From contig CM037787.1 in NCBI GenBank assembly GCA_021229015.1, forward strand, positions 40,356,629 through 40,420,628: a stretch of DNA of 64,000 nt, read 5' to 3'. The notes beneath the pieces were generated by a model. It made no database searches, had not been told where the DNA came from, and saw only the letters and a list, made by a program, of their open reading frames with translations. Source of the stretch: Solen grandis. Lineage: Eukaryota > Mollusca > Bivalvia > Adapedonta > Solenidae. The stretch's first letter is position 1. Each line of letters starts with the position of its first letter. Shown here piece by piece: positions 52,330 to 64,000 of the stretch. The translations under genes and the position numbers were made by a program.

Positions 52330-53850
52330 TTGATATGATTATGAGTTCCTTCCGGTGACACTGGTTGAGGACTATAGGATTGCGACCGCCCTTCCGTCAA
52401 TCCGTCCGTCATAACGTCCGTCCGCCCGCTTTCATGTCTGCTCCTTAATTTGGACATTTATGAATGGATTGCAATAAAACTTCACAGAAATATTCCTCAT
52501 AACTCAAGGGTGTGTCGCGCACATCAATCATATGTACCCATGAAAGGCCAAGGTCACATGACTTGTTGGATGCCTGGATAGCGTAGTGGTAACGCGCCTC
52601 GCTTCTCACCAATGCGTCTTGGGTTCGATTCCTGGTTACGTACGTGAAAGAAAACAGTGGTCACCCGTCCAGACACATGGGTTTTCTCCGGGCTCTCCGG
52701 TTTCCTCCCACAATAATGACCCCATACGCCGCCATCAGAGCCATCAATAGTGGTAAATATGAGTTATGATAACTTGTTTAGTGATCGATGTAAACATAAA
52801 TTAATTTTAAACTTTAAACTTGTTAGAAATTGTCTTTGGTATTCATAGGCTACATCTTCGTGTTCCGCTTTATAACTTCCAAATTAATGATTGGATTTTC
52901 ATTTAAAAATACAAAATTGTTCCTCAGAACACAGAGGTCTGTCACGCACATCAACCATGCGTGTCATTTAAAGGTCAAGGTCACAGGAGTTGTATAGGCT
53001 ACATCTTTGTGTCAGTTCTATAACTTCAATATTTATGGATGAATTTCCATAAAACTTTATAGAAGTGTTTGCCATAACAAAAATGCGTGTCACATGCATC
53101 AATCATATGCATTCTTAAAATTTCAATGTGACAGGAATTGTTAGAAATTGTCTTTGGTATTCATAGGCTTCATTTTCATGTCCATATCTATGTTTGTATT
53201 TTCATAAAACTTTACAGACCTGTTTGTTATGACACACAGATGTTTGTCATAACACAAAGGTGTGTCGAGGGCATCAGCCATATGCACTGAAAAGTCATTG
53301 CAGTCAGGGGATCATAACCAAATTCCATAATTTTCTTGTTTCTATCTTCATTTAGGGGGGAGGGGGGTCACTGGTGGGGACTCCTGACAGTATAGCTTGC
53401 TATACTGACAAAACCTTATTTGTTCTGGAGTTATTGCCCTGTGTGTATGTTTTTGCAGATTACTTCTCTTCCCTTATTCAGCAGGGTTTCTTTATAATTG
53501 CATGGATGATTTGTGAGTATTTATGCATTAAAATTAGAAAGCATAAAATTCAATATTTCTTCTGGAGTTGTTGTCCTTATGCACAACTATTTTTTTTTCA
53601 TCCTGACCAGACCTGTTTGTATGATAATGACCATGCTGATCTGTTCAGTGGAATAAAGAATTATCGTAAAAAGCACCAAAGACTTCTTATCTGTTCTAAC
53701 ATAAATATCATAATACATAAAGTTCATAATAAACCCCCACTTCTCATTGGGAGCCACTGGTATGTAAGAATCCTGCCCCATCCTGTCCTAGACATGCTGG
53801 GGTATTCATTGCCTTCAGTGATAATTTTAGTTTTCTGTTACATAAGATCT
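52330..53850 (+). mobile_element. Dispersed repeat composite with CGTCCGTCCG tract and ~200-bp units
   Basis: Contains CCGTCAATCCGTCCGTC, then units carrying AAAACTTCACAGAAAT, GTGTGTCGCGCACATCAATC and AAAGGTCAAGGTCACA. A SINE is inserted at about 52565-52830. The right part ends in TTCAGTGATAATTTTAG, like the 3' end of the element at 23298. A 177-codon ORF inside (53374-53907) matches no family I recognise and follows the repeat, so I do not call it a gene. Confidence 0.5.
52562..52830 (+). mobile_element. tRNA-derived SINE family E
   Basis: Head GGATAGCGTAGTGGTAACGC and B box TTGGGTTCGATTCCTGG, then ACATGGGTTTTCTCCGGGCT and CGCCGCCATCAGAGCCATC. It interrupts the dispersed repeat at 52330-53850. 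Confidence 0.75.
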
Positions 53851-53909
53851 CCAAACATCGCAGCGCTTAACGTTATAAAGACGAAAAACATTTCTGTTAG
53901 AACATAAAA

Positions 53910-55180
53910 AATAATGGTTTATCCCAGTTTGTAAATGATAAAGTATTCTGTCTTTAAGTTGCACGTAAAAAGGACATCAAATGTGCATGGAAAATATAAA
54001 GGAGACATAAAATCCTATTGTACACTCCAGAGTAACGGCCCTTTAATTGATGAAAAATTGCAAAATTATCCGCCCTATAACAACGTAAACCAATTTTTAA
54101 CAGTCTTGGTCACAATGTATGTATTTACTTAAAGCATAATAACATATTTAAGTCTTCCAAAAATAATTTCGAGGGCATTTCTTGCATAGAAAAGCAACTT
54201 TAAAAAATCTTAATTTATCAGTTTTAGATATATTTGTGATATAGCAACAGATATAATCTACATCAGCTACAAAGCGAGCGTGCGAAGTACTGAAACAAGG
54301 TTATGACTCACACATCGGATCAATATGAGACAAATCCACAGGTTGGTCACTTTAGACATAAAGAATTATGCGTAGCATTCTTGTTTTAGTGCAATGAATA
54401 CTGAACACAACCCAGCTTAATTCAAATGAGTGAATTCAACAGATGTCCCCATTCGATTCCACTTCAAAACAGCATAACGGTTTTCTTATGTCTGCCAAAT
54501 CGAGAAATGTGTTTGTTTATCCATGGTTATCTCTATTTTCGTCACTACTCGAAACTAGATACCGAGATGCTGTGTGTGTGTGTGGTAAACAATATGTTGA
54601 GAGGTAGAAAATTTGTAACTCGATTTATTTTTTTCAGTATTTGGGTTAGGATAAGGGTTAGTTTACGTGGTTTGGTTTGGGGGTTGAAATAAATGATGGT
54701 TCGTTTTAAAGTAGAATTTCATACCGAGGTACAAAAACGTATACCTCGGAAAATTTACCTCGGTATCACAACATTTGCATATATAAAGCGAGGTACAAAT
54801 TGTCATAGTGAAGTTTGGGGCACACATGCAAAACCTTAGTCATATAGGTAGACCAAGTTGTGTGTATGTGTGTGTGTTGCATATTTATCCAGCACAATAC
54901 AAGTCTGATTTAGTAAATCTTATTTAAAAAAAAAAAATTAACAGAAAATTGTCTTTATGTGACTTCGGTAGAGGTATATGATTAGAAATTTGCTCCAAGA
55001 GTAAATCTCAACTATGTTAACGTGTACCATCAGCAAATTATTATTCGACGGTGACCTCTGAGACTTCAAAGAGCCGTCAATTTTGTTTTTATAAATATTA
55101 ACATCTCCTTATATTAATATACTACTTAGCTCGGTAAGTCTGTGTGATGAAGTAGGAACAATTCCTCAATAGCCTCACCT
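53910..55180. other. No gene seen
   Basis: AT-rich DNA. ACCTCGG strings recur at 54720-54800 (TACCGAGGTACAAA, TACCTCGGTATC) and form a small inverted repeat. No coding signal. Confidence 0.5.
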
Positions 55181-55188
55181 GTACAAAC

Positions 55189-55322
55189 AAGCGTGTTCTC
55201 TAGAACACATGTCACCTGCTGAAGCGTGACGGGAAAATGTGACGGACAGATAGACAGACGGCTAGGCAGACGACGGAAAAGTGATCCCTATGTGTCACCT
55301 CTGCTTACAGCAGGTGTCACAA
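55189..55322. repeat. GTCACCTGCTG palindromic repeat, copy 3 (inverted)
   Basis: Reads GTGTTCTCTAGAACACATGT, CACCTGCTGAAGCG, a GACAGACGG tract, then GCTTACAGCAGGTGTCAC. Confidence 0.75.
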
Positions 55323-56181
55323 GAAAAAAAAACATAAACATTGAATTCAGCTAAAATCATACGTACATAGGCGCTCTCTTGAGAAAAATTTAAAAAATAA
55401 AAAAACAAAAATTAATAAAAAATGTATCTTATAATTGATTAAGGATAATAAGATGATCAGGAAAAAAATGGACATCAGTATCTACAGCTCTATTCAAAAG
55501 TCTGATATCACTATGTGTTAGCATGTATTTTATACCCAACAAAACTATCTTTACAAAGAAGGCAAACTCTTTCATTTAATGGTAAATTTTCGTACCTCCC
55601 ACTTTCAATACGGAAAGGGGAATTTACATAAAACCGGTCAGGATCAAATTCCACGAACAATTCTTAGCGCTGAGTAAAACTTATCTACTTATTGGCGAAT
55701 TTCATAAATATTGCTTTTTCTAATAAAATAATCTACCCAAAATATTTCAATTCTTTACTATTATTGTTAGTTATTTACATAGTATTTCATTTCACTTTAG
55801 TCCTGTACTAGAATATTTCATAAATTGGTAATGGTGGAATGTGTATCTACCTAGTTTAGCAATTTAAGTACATGTTGTATTACTTAGCGCTTAGTATTGT
55901 TGGTAGATTTCGAGCCAGGACCTTTATATTTGTAGACTATCTCCGGAACATATATTTGTCTTTGTTCAAGAGCAATAATGTAAAGTAAGATATTTACTGT
56001 TTAGAAAAAAATGAATCTGCCTGGAGTTTTTTTCTCTCATATGTATGAGGACTGCTGGTTGCCATGATTCCCTGCGCCTGTGTTATTATAGCACATAACG
56101 GACTTAACATTAATTCACAATATCCGTGACATTTTAGGCATAACAATGAAATATATATATATATCGAATAAAAAAAGAAGA

Positions 56182-56275
56182 GGCGAGCGGTTCCGAGGAT
56201 CGAACTCGCATTACTGTTGTCTGAATCAAAATGTACATACACCTGTGCTGTCACGTCCCTCTATCTACCCCTTTT
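56182..56275 (-). mobile_element. tRNA-like SINE head, inverted
   Basis: Contains CGGTTCCGAGGATCGAACTC, the inverse of a B box, followed by CACCTGTGCTGTCACGTCCC. A similar weaker case is at 43890-43995 (AACTCGAACCCACGG). Confidence 0.45.
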
Positions 56276-56334
56276 TATATTCACTGGATTGGAGAAATCA
56301 TTAGTGCATAAGTATCTACTTTATTCCGCGGCAT

Positions 56335-56504
56335 AGGGGCGACATCGGAAAAAAATTAGTTATCACGTGCGCACTTAAAAGTATCACATGCGCACGTGTT
56401 AGATATCACGTGTAGTCAGTATTTTGATTAGTTCCATTTGTCAAATATCACAGGCGTGCGTAATAGTCTATTACCTGATTAATGAAATATTTCCGATGTC
56501 CCCT
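56335..56504. mobile_element. MITE carrying repeated CACGTG/GCGCAC motifs
   Basis: The ends AGGGGCGACATCGGAAA and TTTCCGATGTCCCCT are inverted repeats. Inside, TATCAC(G/A)TG-like strings occur four times: TATCACGTGCGCAC, TATCACATGCGCACGTG, TATCACGTG and TATCACAGGCGTGCG. Length 170 bp. Confidence 0.8.
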
Positions 56505-56998
56505 CTGTGCCACCATAACTTTGCCTTTTCTTATTTTTGGAACATTCCATTTTCGAAAAGGCCGGTTACATCTCATTGATTACTGTCGAACAATATCCTA
56601 TAGATTAGATCTTTAGTACTTCCTTGAATTCTCAGTCCGGTCGCCCGAAGGCATGCAGAAGCAGATATTGCATCCTCTGTCATCAGTTGTTTACCAAGCA
56701 GTATCCTGTAAATGCTTCTATTTAAATCAATCCAAACTAGCCAGTAGTGCACACATTAACGAACTATGACCCATTTTCATGACACCGTTCGTTTATCAAT
56801 GATTGTCGAATATTCATAACCCGGGGGGTACATTTAGGAGGAAACGTGACTTTGTATGCTGAAGGTAAGTTATGTTTTGGAGTGAACATATGGTGCACAC
56901 ATATTCTTTTGAAAATATGATCATTTATTGATAATTATGCTTTAAACGCTGAAAAGTATGTTTTGATCAAATAGGTAACCATTCAAGTGGTTGTTTAA

Positions 56999-57273
56999 CC
57001 CTTTCCCTCATATAGACTCATTTTGACGCACTCAATAGGTACCACATAAAGCCTGATCTGCAGAAAACCACAGTTAAACCTTACCAAATTTAATTACAAA
57101 ATCCTCATTTCCAGACCACTGAGGAGCAGCGAACAGCATAAAACCTGATCAGCCTGCGAGTTACTCGCAGGCTGATCTGGAAAACCTGATCAGCCTGCGA
57201 GTTACTCGCAGGCTGATCTGGTTTTATGCTGTTCGCATAGGTCTTTTCATGGTTTCCTCTATGAGGGAAAGGG
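56999..57273 (+). mobile_element. TTAA-flanked MITE family A, copy 6 with doubled hairpin
   Basis: TTAA at 56995-56998 and 57274-57277. The central 41-base palindrome is present twice in direct succession (about 57140-57180 and 57181-57221), which makes this copy 275 bp. Confidence 0.88.
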
Positions 57274-58689
57274 TTAAAGGCGTTTGAGCGGGTTTTTTCT
57301 TACGGACATTTTTTTTTTCTAAAAAAATGCATATAAGTACTTAGACTTTATCTAAAAGATATATGAATTAAAAATAGGGGGTCAGAGATCAAGCTTATTG
57401 TAGAGTATCACTTTTTGCTAAAATTTGTTATAAAAAAAAACATGTCATTAAAAAATATGAAAGTTTTCGTTTCTAAATACTGAAACAGCACATTAAAATG
57501 ATATTTTTAAAATATTTTTATTACCATTTGTAACTTGCAATGTATTCTATAAGTTACAGTTAAAATACTGTCAAATAGGCATTGAAAATACAAAGCGGGC
57601 ATAAAATCTCATTTGTGCCCGGACCATATATTGAATAAAGTTCAATGCGTATTCATTTTTTTCTGTGACGTTCTCAAAAGTTCAATGGATGGAAACATAG
57701 GGGACCGGTGTAACGTTGTAAACTGACCCCCATAGAATAATGCCCCCTGTCATTAAATCCTATATTTCCATCAGCTGACATTGTTTAATTCTATGTAAAA
57801 ATCTCAATTTGTTGTTTAATTGTGGCCCTCCCTGCTCTGTTTTAGGATCCAGTGTAACGTTGTAAACGGACTCCCATAGAATAATGACCCCCCGGTCATT
57901 AAATTATATAAAATAGTGACCCCTTTCTATAAAATACTGACACCCCTTATAAAATAATGACCCACACAGAGTTTATCTATAAAATATTGACCCCACCTAA
58001 CCTGTTACTAATATACTCTATATCAATTCAAGTCGCTGTCGTGTTTCAATCGCTTATATTTGTTGCTGCTGCTGCTGCGTCTACAGATGACACAACAACA
58101 GTATATCTTAGAGCCCCGCTAGGAAGTAAGCGTGCATTTATTGAAAATAAAAGCTAAAACTGTTTTCATTTGTACTTGTCGGTGAAAGGTAATTTAAAAA
58201 TAGAGAGGAACGGTATTTAGGATGGATGATAATTTTGGTTTTGTTTACAAACGGTGTATTATCATCTGATTCAATAATTAGACATCTAAAATGATTTTGG
58301 TCATTGATTTTTCTTGAGATATTAAGATCATCCTTTTGAAAGAAAACGTTTTCGAAAGTAAAAAACATTTGGAAACATTTTATATGCTGGTTCGTCATCA
58401 ATTTTGGGCCTTTATATAACCTATTTTACGAAGAAAATTTATTTATTTGCTTCTCCATGACATTTTATAAACACTGAAACCTAAGAAAAGAGTTCATATA
58501 ATGATCTATTAGCATTCTGCCTTCAAATCACAATTTTACTGGTCATCAGTCTTATTGTTTCTGTGTATTTTTCGATTTCCTTTGTTAAAACTTTTTTTTT
58601 TTTGCATATCGGCTAAAATATTTGTCGATAAAGTTAATTTTCGGTTTGTTTTCAACTTAAATGGTAACAATTTATCTGATGACGTTAAG

Positions 58690-58830
58690 ATAACCGTGTG
58701 TGACTGGGTGTATCATGCCACATGTCTACAAACGTGATACTTCGTGTGGCAGACTATATCTTCTCAAGTAGACATCGCCTCAAAATGACTGAAACACTGT
58801 CGGTGGGATTTAAACCAAACAAACAAACAA
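58690..58830 (+). mobile_element. SINE family B, tail
   Basis: Contains GTATCATGCCACATGTCTAC, GTGGCAGACTATATC, AGTAGACATCG and GTCGGTGGGATTTAAACC, then (CAAA)n. Confidence 0.65.
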
Positions 58831-59814
58831 ACTCAATGCGCCCAAAAAGTAAGCCAGGCCTTCACTATCGATGCCATCTCAAAGGTGAAACTGGGCAGTG
58901 TCTATTACTTTCGTGTAGACTGCATCATTTCCTGAAATAGTACCTTTGATTTACAGTAGAAATGCTGCTCTTTTAACATCAAAGAAACAACGCAGACCTA
59001 TTAGACGCTGCTTTAGTTAATTGTTTACAGAAAGCGTTACTATTAAAACGTGCCCGTGTAAGGACTGTATAAGTAAGGGCTTTTACTAAACCCCTACGAT
59101 GTAGAGGGATTAGCGGGTTATCTGAGGAGGTGGATGCAAAATTTTCAATATTGTATGCAACTGGGCGATGTCGAAAATCAAGCTTAACTGATGTGTGAAA
59201 ATTGCATGTAATGAATCAATGGAGAACTTAACATTTATGCTGAATTTTGTTTAAAACAGCATTCTCGTCGTGCTTAAAAAATTTGTGCACATTGCGTTAA
59301 AAACAAATCGTAAAAAGTCTATTGTCATTATACATGGGATCCCAGCATAATAAAAAGATAAGGTTTATGCATTAATTTGCATCTCTAGCATTTTTAAATT
59401 AATTTAAATTCATTATGATACAAAGATTTCGTAAACATTATCAAATGAAAAGTTAGATGAAGAAATAAGCATTCTTACTTAGTATTACAACATTGAACCT
59501 TGGCAATGTGTGAGGGGAAAAAGTCTCGTTCTGGAAACACAAACCAATGAGTGAACTGTGTCAAGGTTGTTACTAAAAATGCCGCTAGATATAGAACACA
59601 CGGATTTTCCAAGAAAACTGTTTCAACAAGGGTCAATAGTTTGGCCAATTTACAGTTATTTCTGTGCTTTTGATGTTCAATAGATAAAATTTCTGCGAAC
59701 TTATGACCATTTAGAACACGACCAGTCGGTTGTGTTTACGCTAGGTTTAGCTATTTGGACCAGGGGAACCATCAATCTACTAGTTAGAATAGTCGTTCGG
59801 TCGGCCTTAATGTC

Positions 59815-59935
59815 AAACCCTGGTGTGGTATCATGCCACATGTCTACGGCGCGATACTGCAGTGTGGCAGCACTATATACTGTCTAAGTAGACATCGTCT
59901 TCCAAATGACTGAAATACAAACAAAACACAAGTTA
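59815..59935 (+). mobile_element. SINE family B, tail
   Basis: Contains GTGTGGTATCATGCCACATG, TGCAGTGTGGCAGCACTATA and AAGTAGACATCGTCTTCCAA. Confidence 0.65.
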
Positions 59936-60986
59936 CTCAGGTGTGCAACCTTGAGCCAGCATGGCCCTCTTGATTTTTTTTTTTATTGCAGCAATTCATT
60001 CTATAGTTGTCAATATATTAAGCATTTTATCCACATGTATTTGATTTTGTTTGTTGCTGTGTGTGGTGAACTGTTTTGTGTTTGCTGAAATAAATCTTAA
60101 ATCTATCTTCCGGTATATATATAAATTACTATTTGAATGTCATGATATCCTTCGTATATGTATATAGATGTTGGCATAGTTGTGGTGTGAAATGCTTGTG
60201 TACATGTGAACATGATTTTCTATTTTGTACACCACACAATTATGTGTACTAGTAACAAATACATATGGCAGTGTTAATATTACAATTAGTAAAGTTTTGA
60301 TTTTTGAAATGTATGATTATCAATATGATATACAATTCATGTATATGCCCAGATAAACTTGTTGAAATTAAGTACCTATATGTCCTGCTAGAAACACAGT
60401 TCATGTACTAATACTGCTTAAATTTGATATGCTTAACTCATTTTGGATGACTTTGCTCATGTTAGGTGACTTTCTTACTTGTTTAATACGGTGACTCTCT
60501 GACTGATGAAAAACATGTATATGTGCTGGTTACTCAATATACACAATGTGAATAAAAACAACAAGTACTGTTTGTTAAGTTACCCAGACACTTTTGTTGA
60601 TACCGTACCTTATTAATAGTTCTGAAAGTAATGTGTATTTATTCTCCATTTCAGTACAGGCCATGATGGAATGGTTCCTGTTTTATGTTGAAATCAATGG
60701 ATGTTCAGATTCAAGATCGTTGATCTCAAAAATATTTAAGCAAGTTATAGCATAGTACCGGCAGTCATGTATCATCATGAGAAAACTACCTCATATCAAC
60801 ACAACAAAAAAACGTGTGGAGAAAATTTACACCTACCAATGAATATTGCAGTTTTATATACAGGACAAAATCTTATGTGTAATACTGTATGTTTGATTGT
60901 GATTATTATTAGAAAATAAACTTAAACAAGAATAAGAGAAGAAAAAAACACATACCAATGTGTATTTGGCTATCTAATTCTCAAAC

Positions 60987-61974
<988 letters not shown>

Positions 61975-63270
61975 TAACAGGGATGTGTGAGTGAATAGCA
62001 TGCAAGAAAAAACCCTTATAAGTGTAATGTGTGTGATTATTCTTCAGTGTTTTCACTAAGATTATGAACATTGTGTCCTCAAGGTACAATATCTGCGGGA
62101 CTAAAATGTTTGGGAGAAAGATTCTGGATTTATACAAATTTATTTGGGGGATTCTCTTGGCTTGAACTTCTGGGAGTCATTGTAAATAACTTCTGCTTTC
62201 ATTCTAGTGAGATAACTGGGCCTTGACAAAGATTTGCCAAAAATGTTTTCATATGTACATATAGGAGCTTCTAGAACATAGAAGAAAAGAAAAAATCTGT
62301 ATATGTGATTATGTTCAAAGATATATTTAATTAATATAAGCAATGCATACTGGAGAAAGTCTCTGTAAATTCTAAATTAAAGGTTCACATTTCTAATGTT
62401 TGACAATGATTTACCATCAATAAACTTAAAGAGAATGTAGATATTATCAACTTGTATTGGCATCAGATAATGCCTGCTTACCATTGATTAGATACACATC
62501 ATATCAATTAGAAGAGATGCATATCTTGATTATTATTTGTCTATACTTCATTCTCTGTACTGTAAAAAACAAACAGTGGAAAATTTTGTTACTGTAGATC
62601 AATATTGGATGAGAGATAATGATCCTTAACCTCATGAATTAAATTTTTATATTTTTCTGAAATTTTAATGGCATAGGAAATAATGGATTTTCTTTGCCAG
62701 GCAGATTGTGTAGAATCTGATCTACAATAGTTTATGAGAAACAGAAGAAACTGATCCTATGAGCTTTCAGATCTTGGTTTTTTTGTTTGCCAAGGGGTGT
62801 TAGAACATGTCCCTCAAAATAATTGAGTTTTTTTGCCCATGTCAGATTATAATGTGATCATATTATGAGTATTATTGTACCAATTTTTATTGTGTCACCT
62901 GCTGTTATTTTGTCATCTTGTCTGTCATCCGTCAAAGTTTTTCTGTCACACTCAGGTGACACATGCTCCAGAGATCTTGCTTGTTTGGGTAAATATGGAT
63001 AGTCCTTGTTACATTACTATAACACTGTAAAGTGACCTTAAGTGTAGCTGATTATTTTTACCTGTTCTCCTACTGGACACATAAAATGTATCATGAAACC
63101 CTGACAATTTGGTTATCATTTGTTTTTGATGTATAAAACAAGCAAGTTTTTGAAGATATTGATCATTTAATATTTGGGAAATATGTTTTAAATGCAAGAA
63201 GCAGTGATATTAACACTGCAGTGTATGGTGAAGTGCATGTTTCAAGATACACAATGTATATTAGAATTAA
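61975..63270. other. 3' flank of the zinc-finger copy: no other gene
   Basis: A further partial finger string (CCCTTATAAGTGTAATGTGT) is visible at 62005-62040, so the array once extended farther. Beyond that are a dispersed repeat and a GTCACCTGCTG palindrome. Confidence 0.5.
62890..62985. repeat. GTCACCTGCTG palindromic repeat, copy 4
   Basis: Reads GTGTCACCTGCTGTTATTTT, GTCTGTCATCCGTC, then CTCAGGTGACACATGCTCC. Confidence 0.7.
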
Positions 63271-63271
63271 T

Positions 63272-63500
63272 TATAACCCCCACGAAGAAGAGGGGGGTAG
63301 GGGGCATACTGTTTTCTAATTGTCGGTAGGTCTGGTTGGTCTGTCCTTTGGTAGACCAATTTGTTTCTCATCAATAATTTCAGAATGCTTGAACTCTCAT
63401 TCCTCAAACCTAAATGACTAGTAGATGACCCCTAATGAATATGGGATAACTAGGGTGAAAGGTCAAGGTACAGTGACCTTGAATGTAAAAATAGTTTCCG
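63272..63500 (+). mobile_element. Relative of the CCCCCAC-hairpin element (partial)
   Basis: Starts ACCCCCACGAAGAAGAGGGG, then TTGTCGGTAGGTC and GGTCAAGGT(A)CAGTGACCTTG-type sequence. It is interrupted by MITE family B at 63506-63702; similar sequence resumes after it. Confidence 0.5.
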
Positions 63501-63505
63501 ATTAA

Positions 63506-63702
63506 CCCTTACCCTGCTGGAACCATATGTGCTAACCTTTGCCACCAGTAAAGAGCCAGGCCAGCCAGCACATCCGTGCAGTCTGGCCTGGCTCTTTACT
63601 GTTGGCTGACCAACTACAAGTTTTTATCTTCTTATCCCTAAAATTGAAAATAGACAGCTCCAAAAATGGTGCTGGCTAAGTCCATTTGAGAAATTCAGCA
63701 GG
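63506..63702. mobile_element. TTAA-flanked MITE family B with central palindrome
   Basis: TTAA at 63502-63505 and 63703-63706. The ends share CCTGCTG / CAGCAGG. The centre holds AGTAAAGAGCCAGGCC and its inverse GGCCTGGCTCTTTACT. The sequence is unrelated to family A but the plan is the same. Confidence 0.75.
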
Positions 63703-64000
63703 TTAAAGATTAATAATTACACTAGAAATGCTCTCATTCCTCAAACTTAATAGAAAATTTGATCATGATAAGTAGATGACCCATGTAGTTTTTTGGGTCA
63801 CTTGGTCAAAGATCAACCAAGATTAGTCCAAAACGGTAGTAACGGGAACCTATTTAATTCTTGCCCTATTTTTAGTGAATTCTTAATTGGCCATGCTTCT
63901 GACCGCACATCTGGGGGCGGGGGTCATACATGTTCTCCAACAGCTCATGTTTATTTTGGATTAAGGTCTTTAATATTCATATGGCGTGTTTATGTTAACA

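Larger units (their letters stand above)
57280..60980. other. No intact gene; repeat fragments
   Basis: Two related segments with GTGTAACGTTGTAAAC(T/G)GAC (57705 and 57850) and a run of TATAAAATA(A/C)TGACCCC units (57895-57990). Two SINE B tails follow. An acceptor-like TTTCAG at 60649-60654 could belong to a 5'UTR exon of the zinc-finger copy, but this is a guess. Confidence 0.45.

Noticed and set aside
53374..53907. 177-codon ORF
   Set aside because: It lies in a dispersed repeat whose relatives are non-coding, and it matches no family I recognise.

Overview
The window is eukaryotic nuclear DNA from an invertebrate, most likely a bivalve mollusc. It is AT-rich, has GT-AG introns that are often longer than 1 kb, and is crowded with SINEs, MITEs, minisatellites and short non-autonomous elements of kinds that recur in bivalve genomes. 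The phylum is inferred from repeat style and genes; no species is claimed. There is one 100-base assembly gap at 50001-50100.

Three host genes could be reconstructed exon by exon, with matching reading phases at almost every junction. (1) NELFE, subunit E of the negative elongation factor, runs leftward. Its first four coding exons lie at 10352-10272, 4984-4912, 3457-3402 and 2465-2307; the rest, including the RRM, lies beyond the left edge. (2) QTRT2, the non-catalytic subunit of the eukaryotic queuine tRNA-ribosyltransferase, runs rightward in ten coding exons from 11680 to 25267 and keeps its zinc site. It is head-to-head with NELFE, with 1.3 kb between start codons. (3) SNAPIN, a BLOC-1/BORC and SNARE-associated protein, runs leftward in four exons from 33082 to 27555. 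It is tail-to-tail with QTRT2.

The most striking feature is in QTRT2. The boundary of exon 6 and its intron has been amplified into a 36-bp minisatellite. It carries 40 copies of the 5' splice donor in strict register, plus two off-register copies. The unit is a multiple of three and has no stop in the exon frame, so splicing from any in-register donor would keep the frame and add 12 residues per skipped copy. A 39-bp minisatellite lies just upstream of the same exon.

From 33.4 kb to the right end there is no convincing intact host gene. The region holds a 5'-truncated LINE with an RT domain (34.3-36.4 kb), many tRNA-derived SINE copies, a decayed hAT transposase end (51.5-51.8 kb) and a broken C2H2 zinc-finger array (61.0-62.0 kb). 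Several MITE families recur, among them six copies of a TTAA-flanked, piggyBac-like family with a central palindrome. A Tigger/pogo-type element in a QTRT2 intron still encodes a PIP-box-like tail.

The three genes act in separate processes: promoter-proximal pausing, queuosine tRNA modification, and vesicle/lysosome trafficking. Nothing suggests functional coupling beyond a possible shared NELFE-QTRT2 promoter region. Assignments come from reading the sequence against remembered family features; no database search was run.
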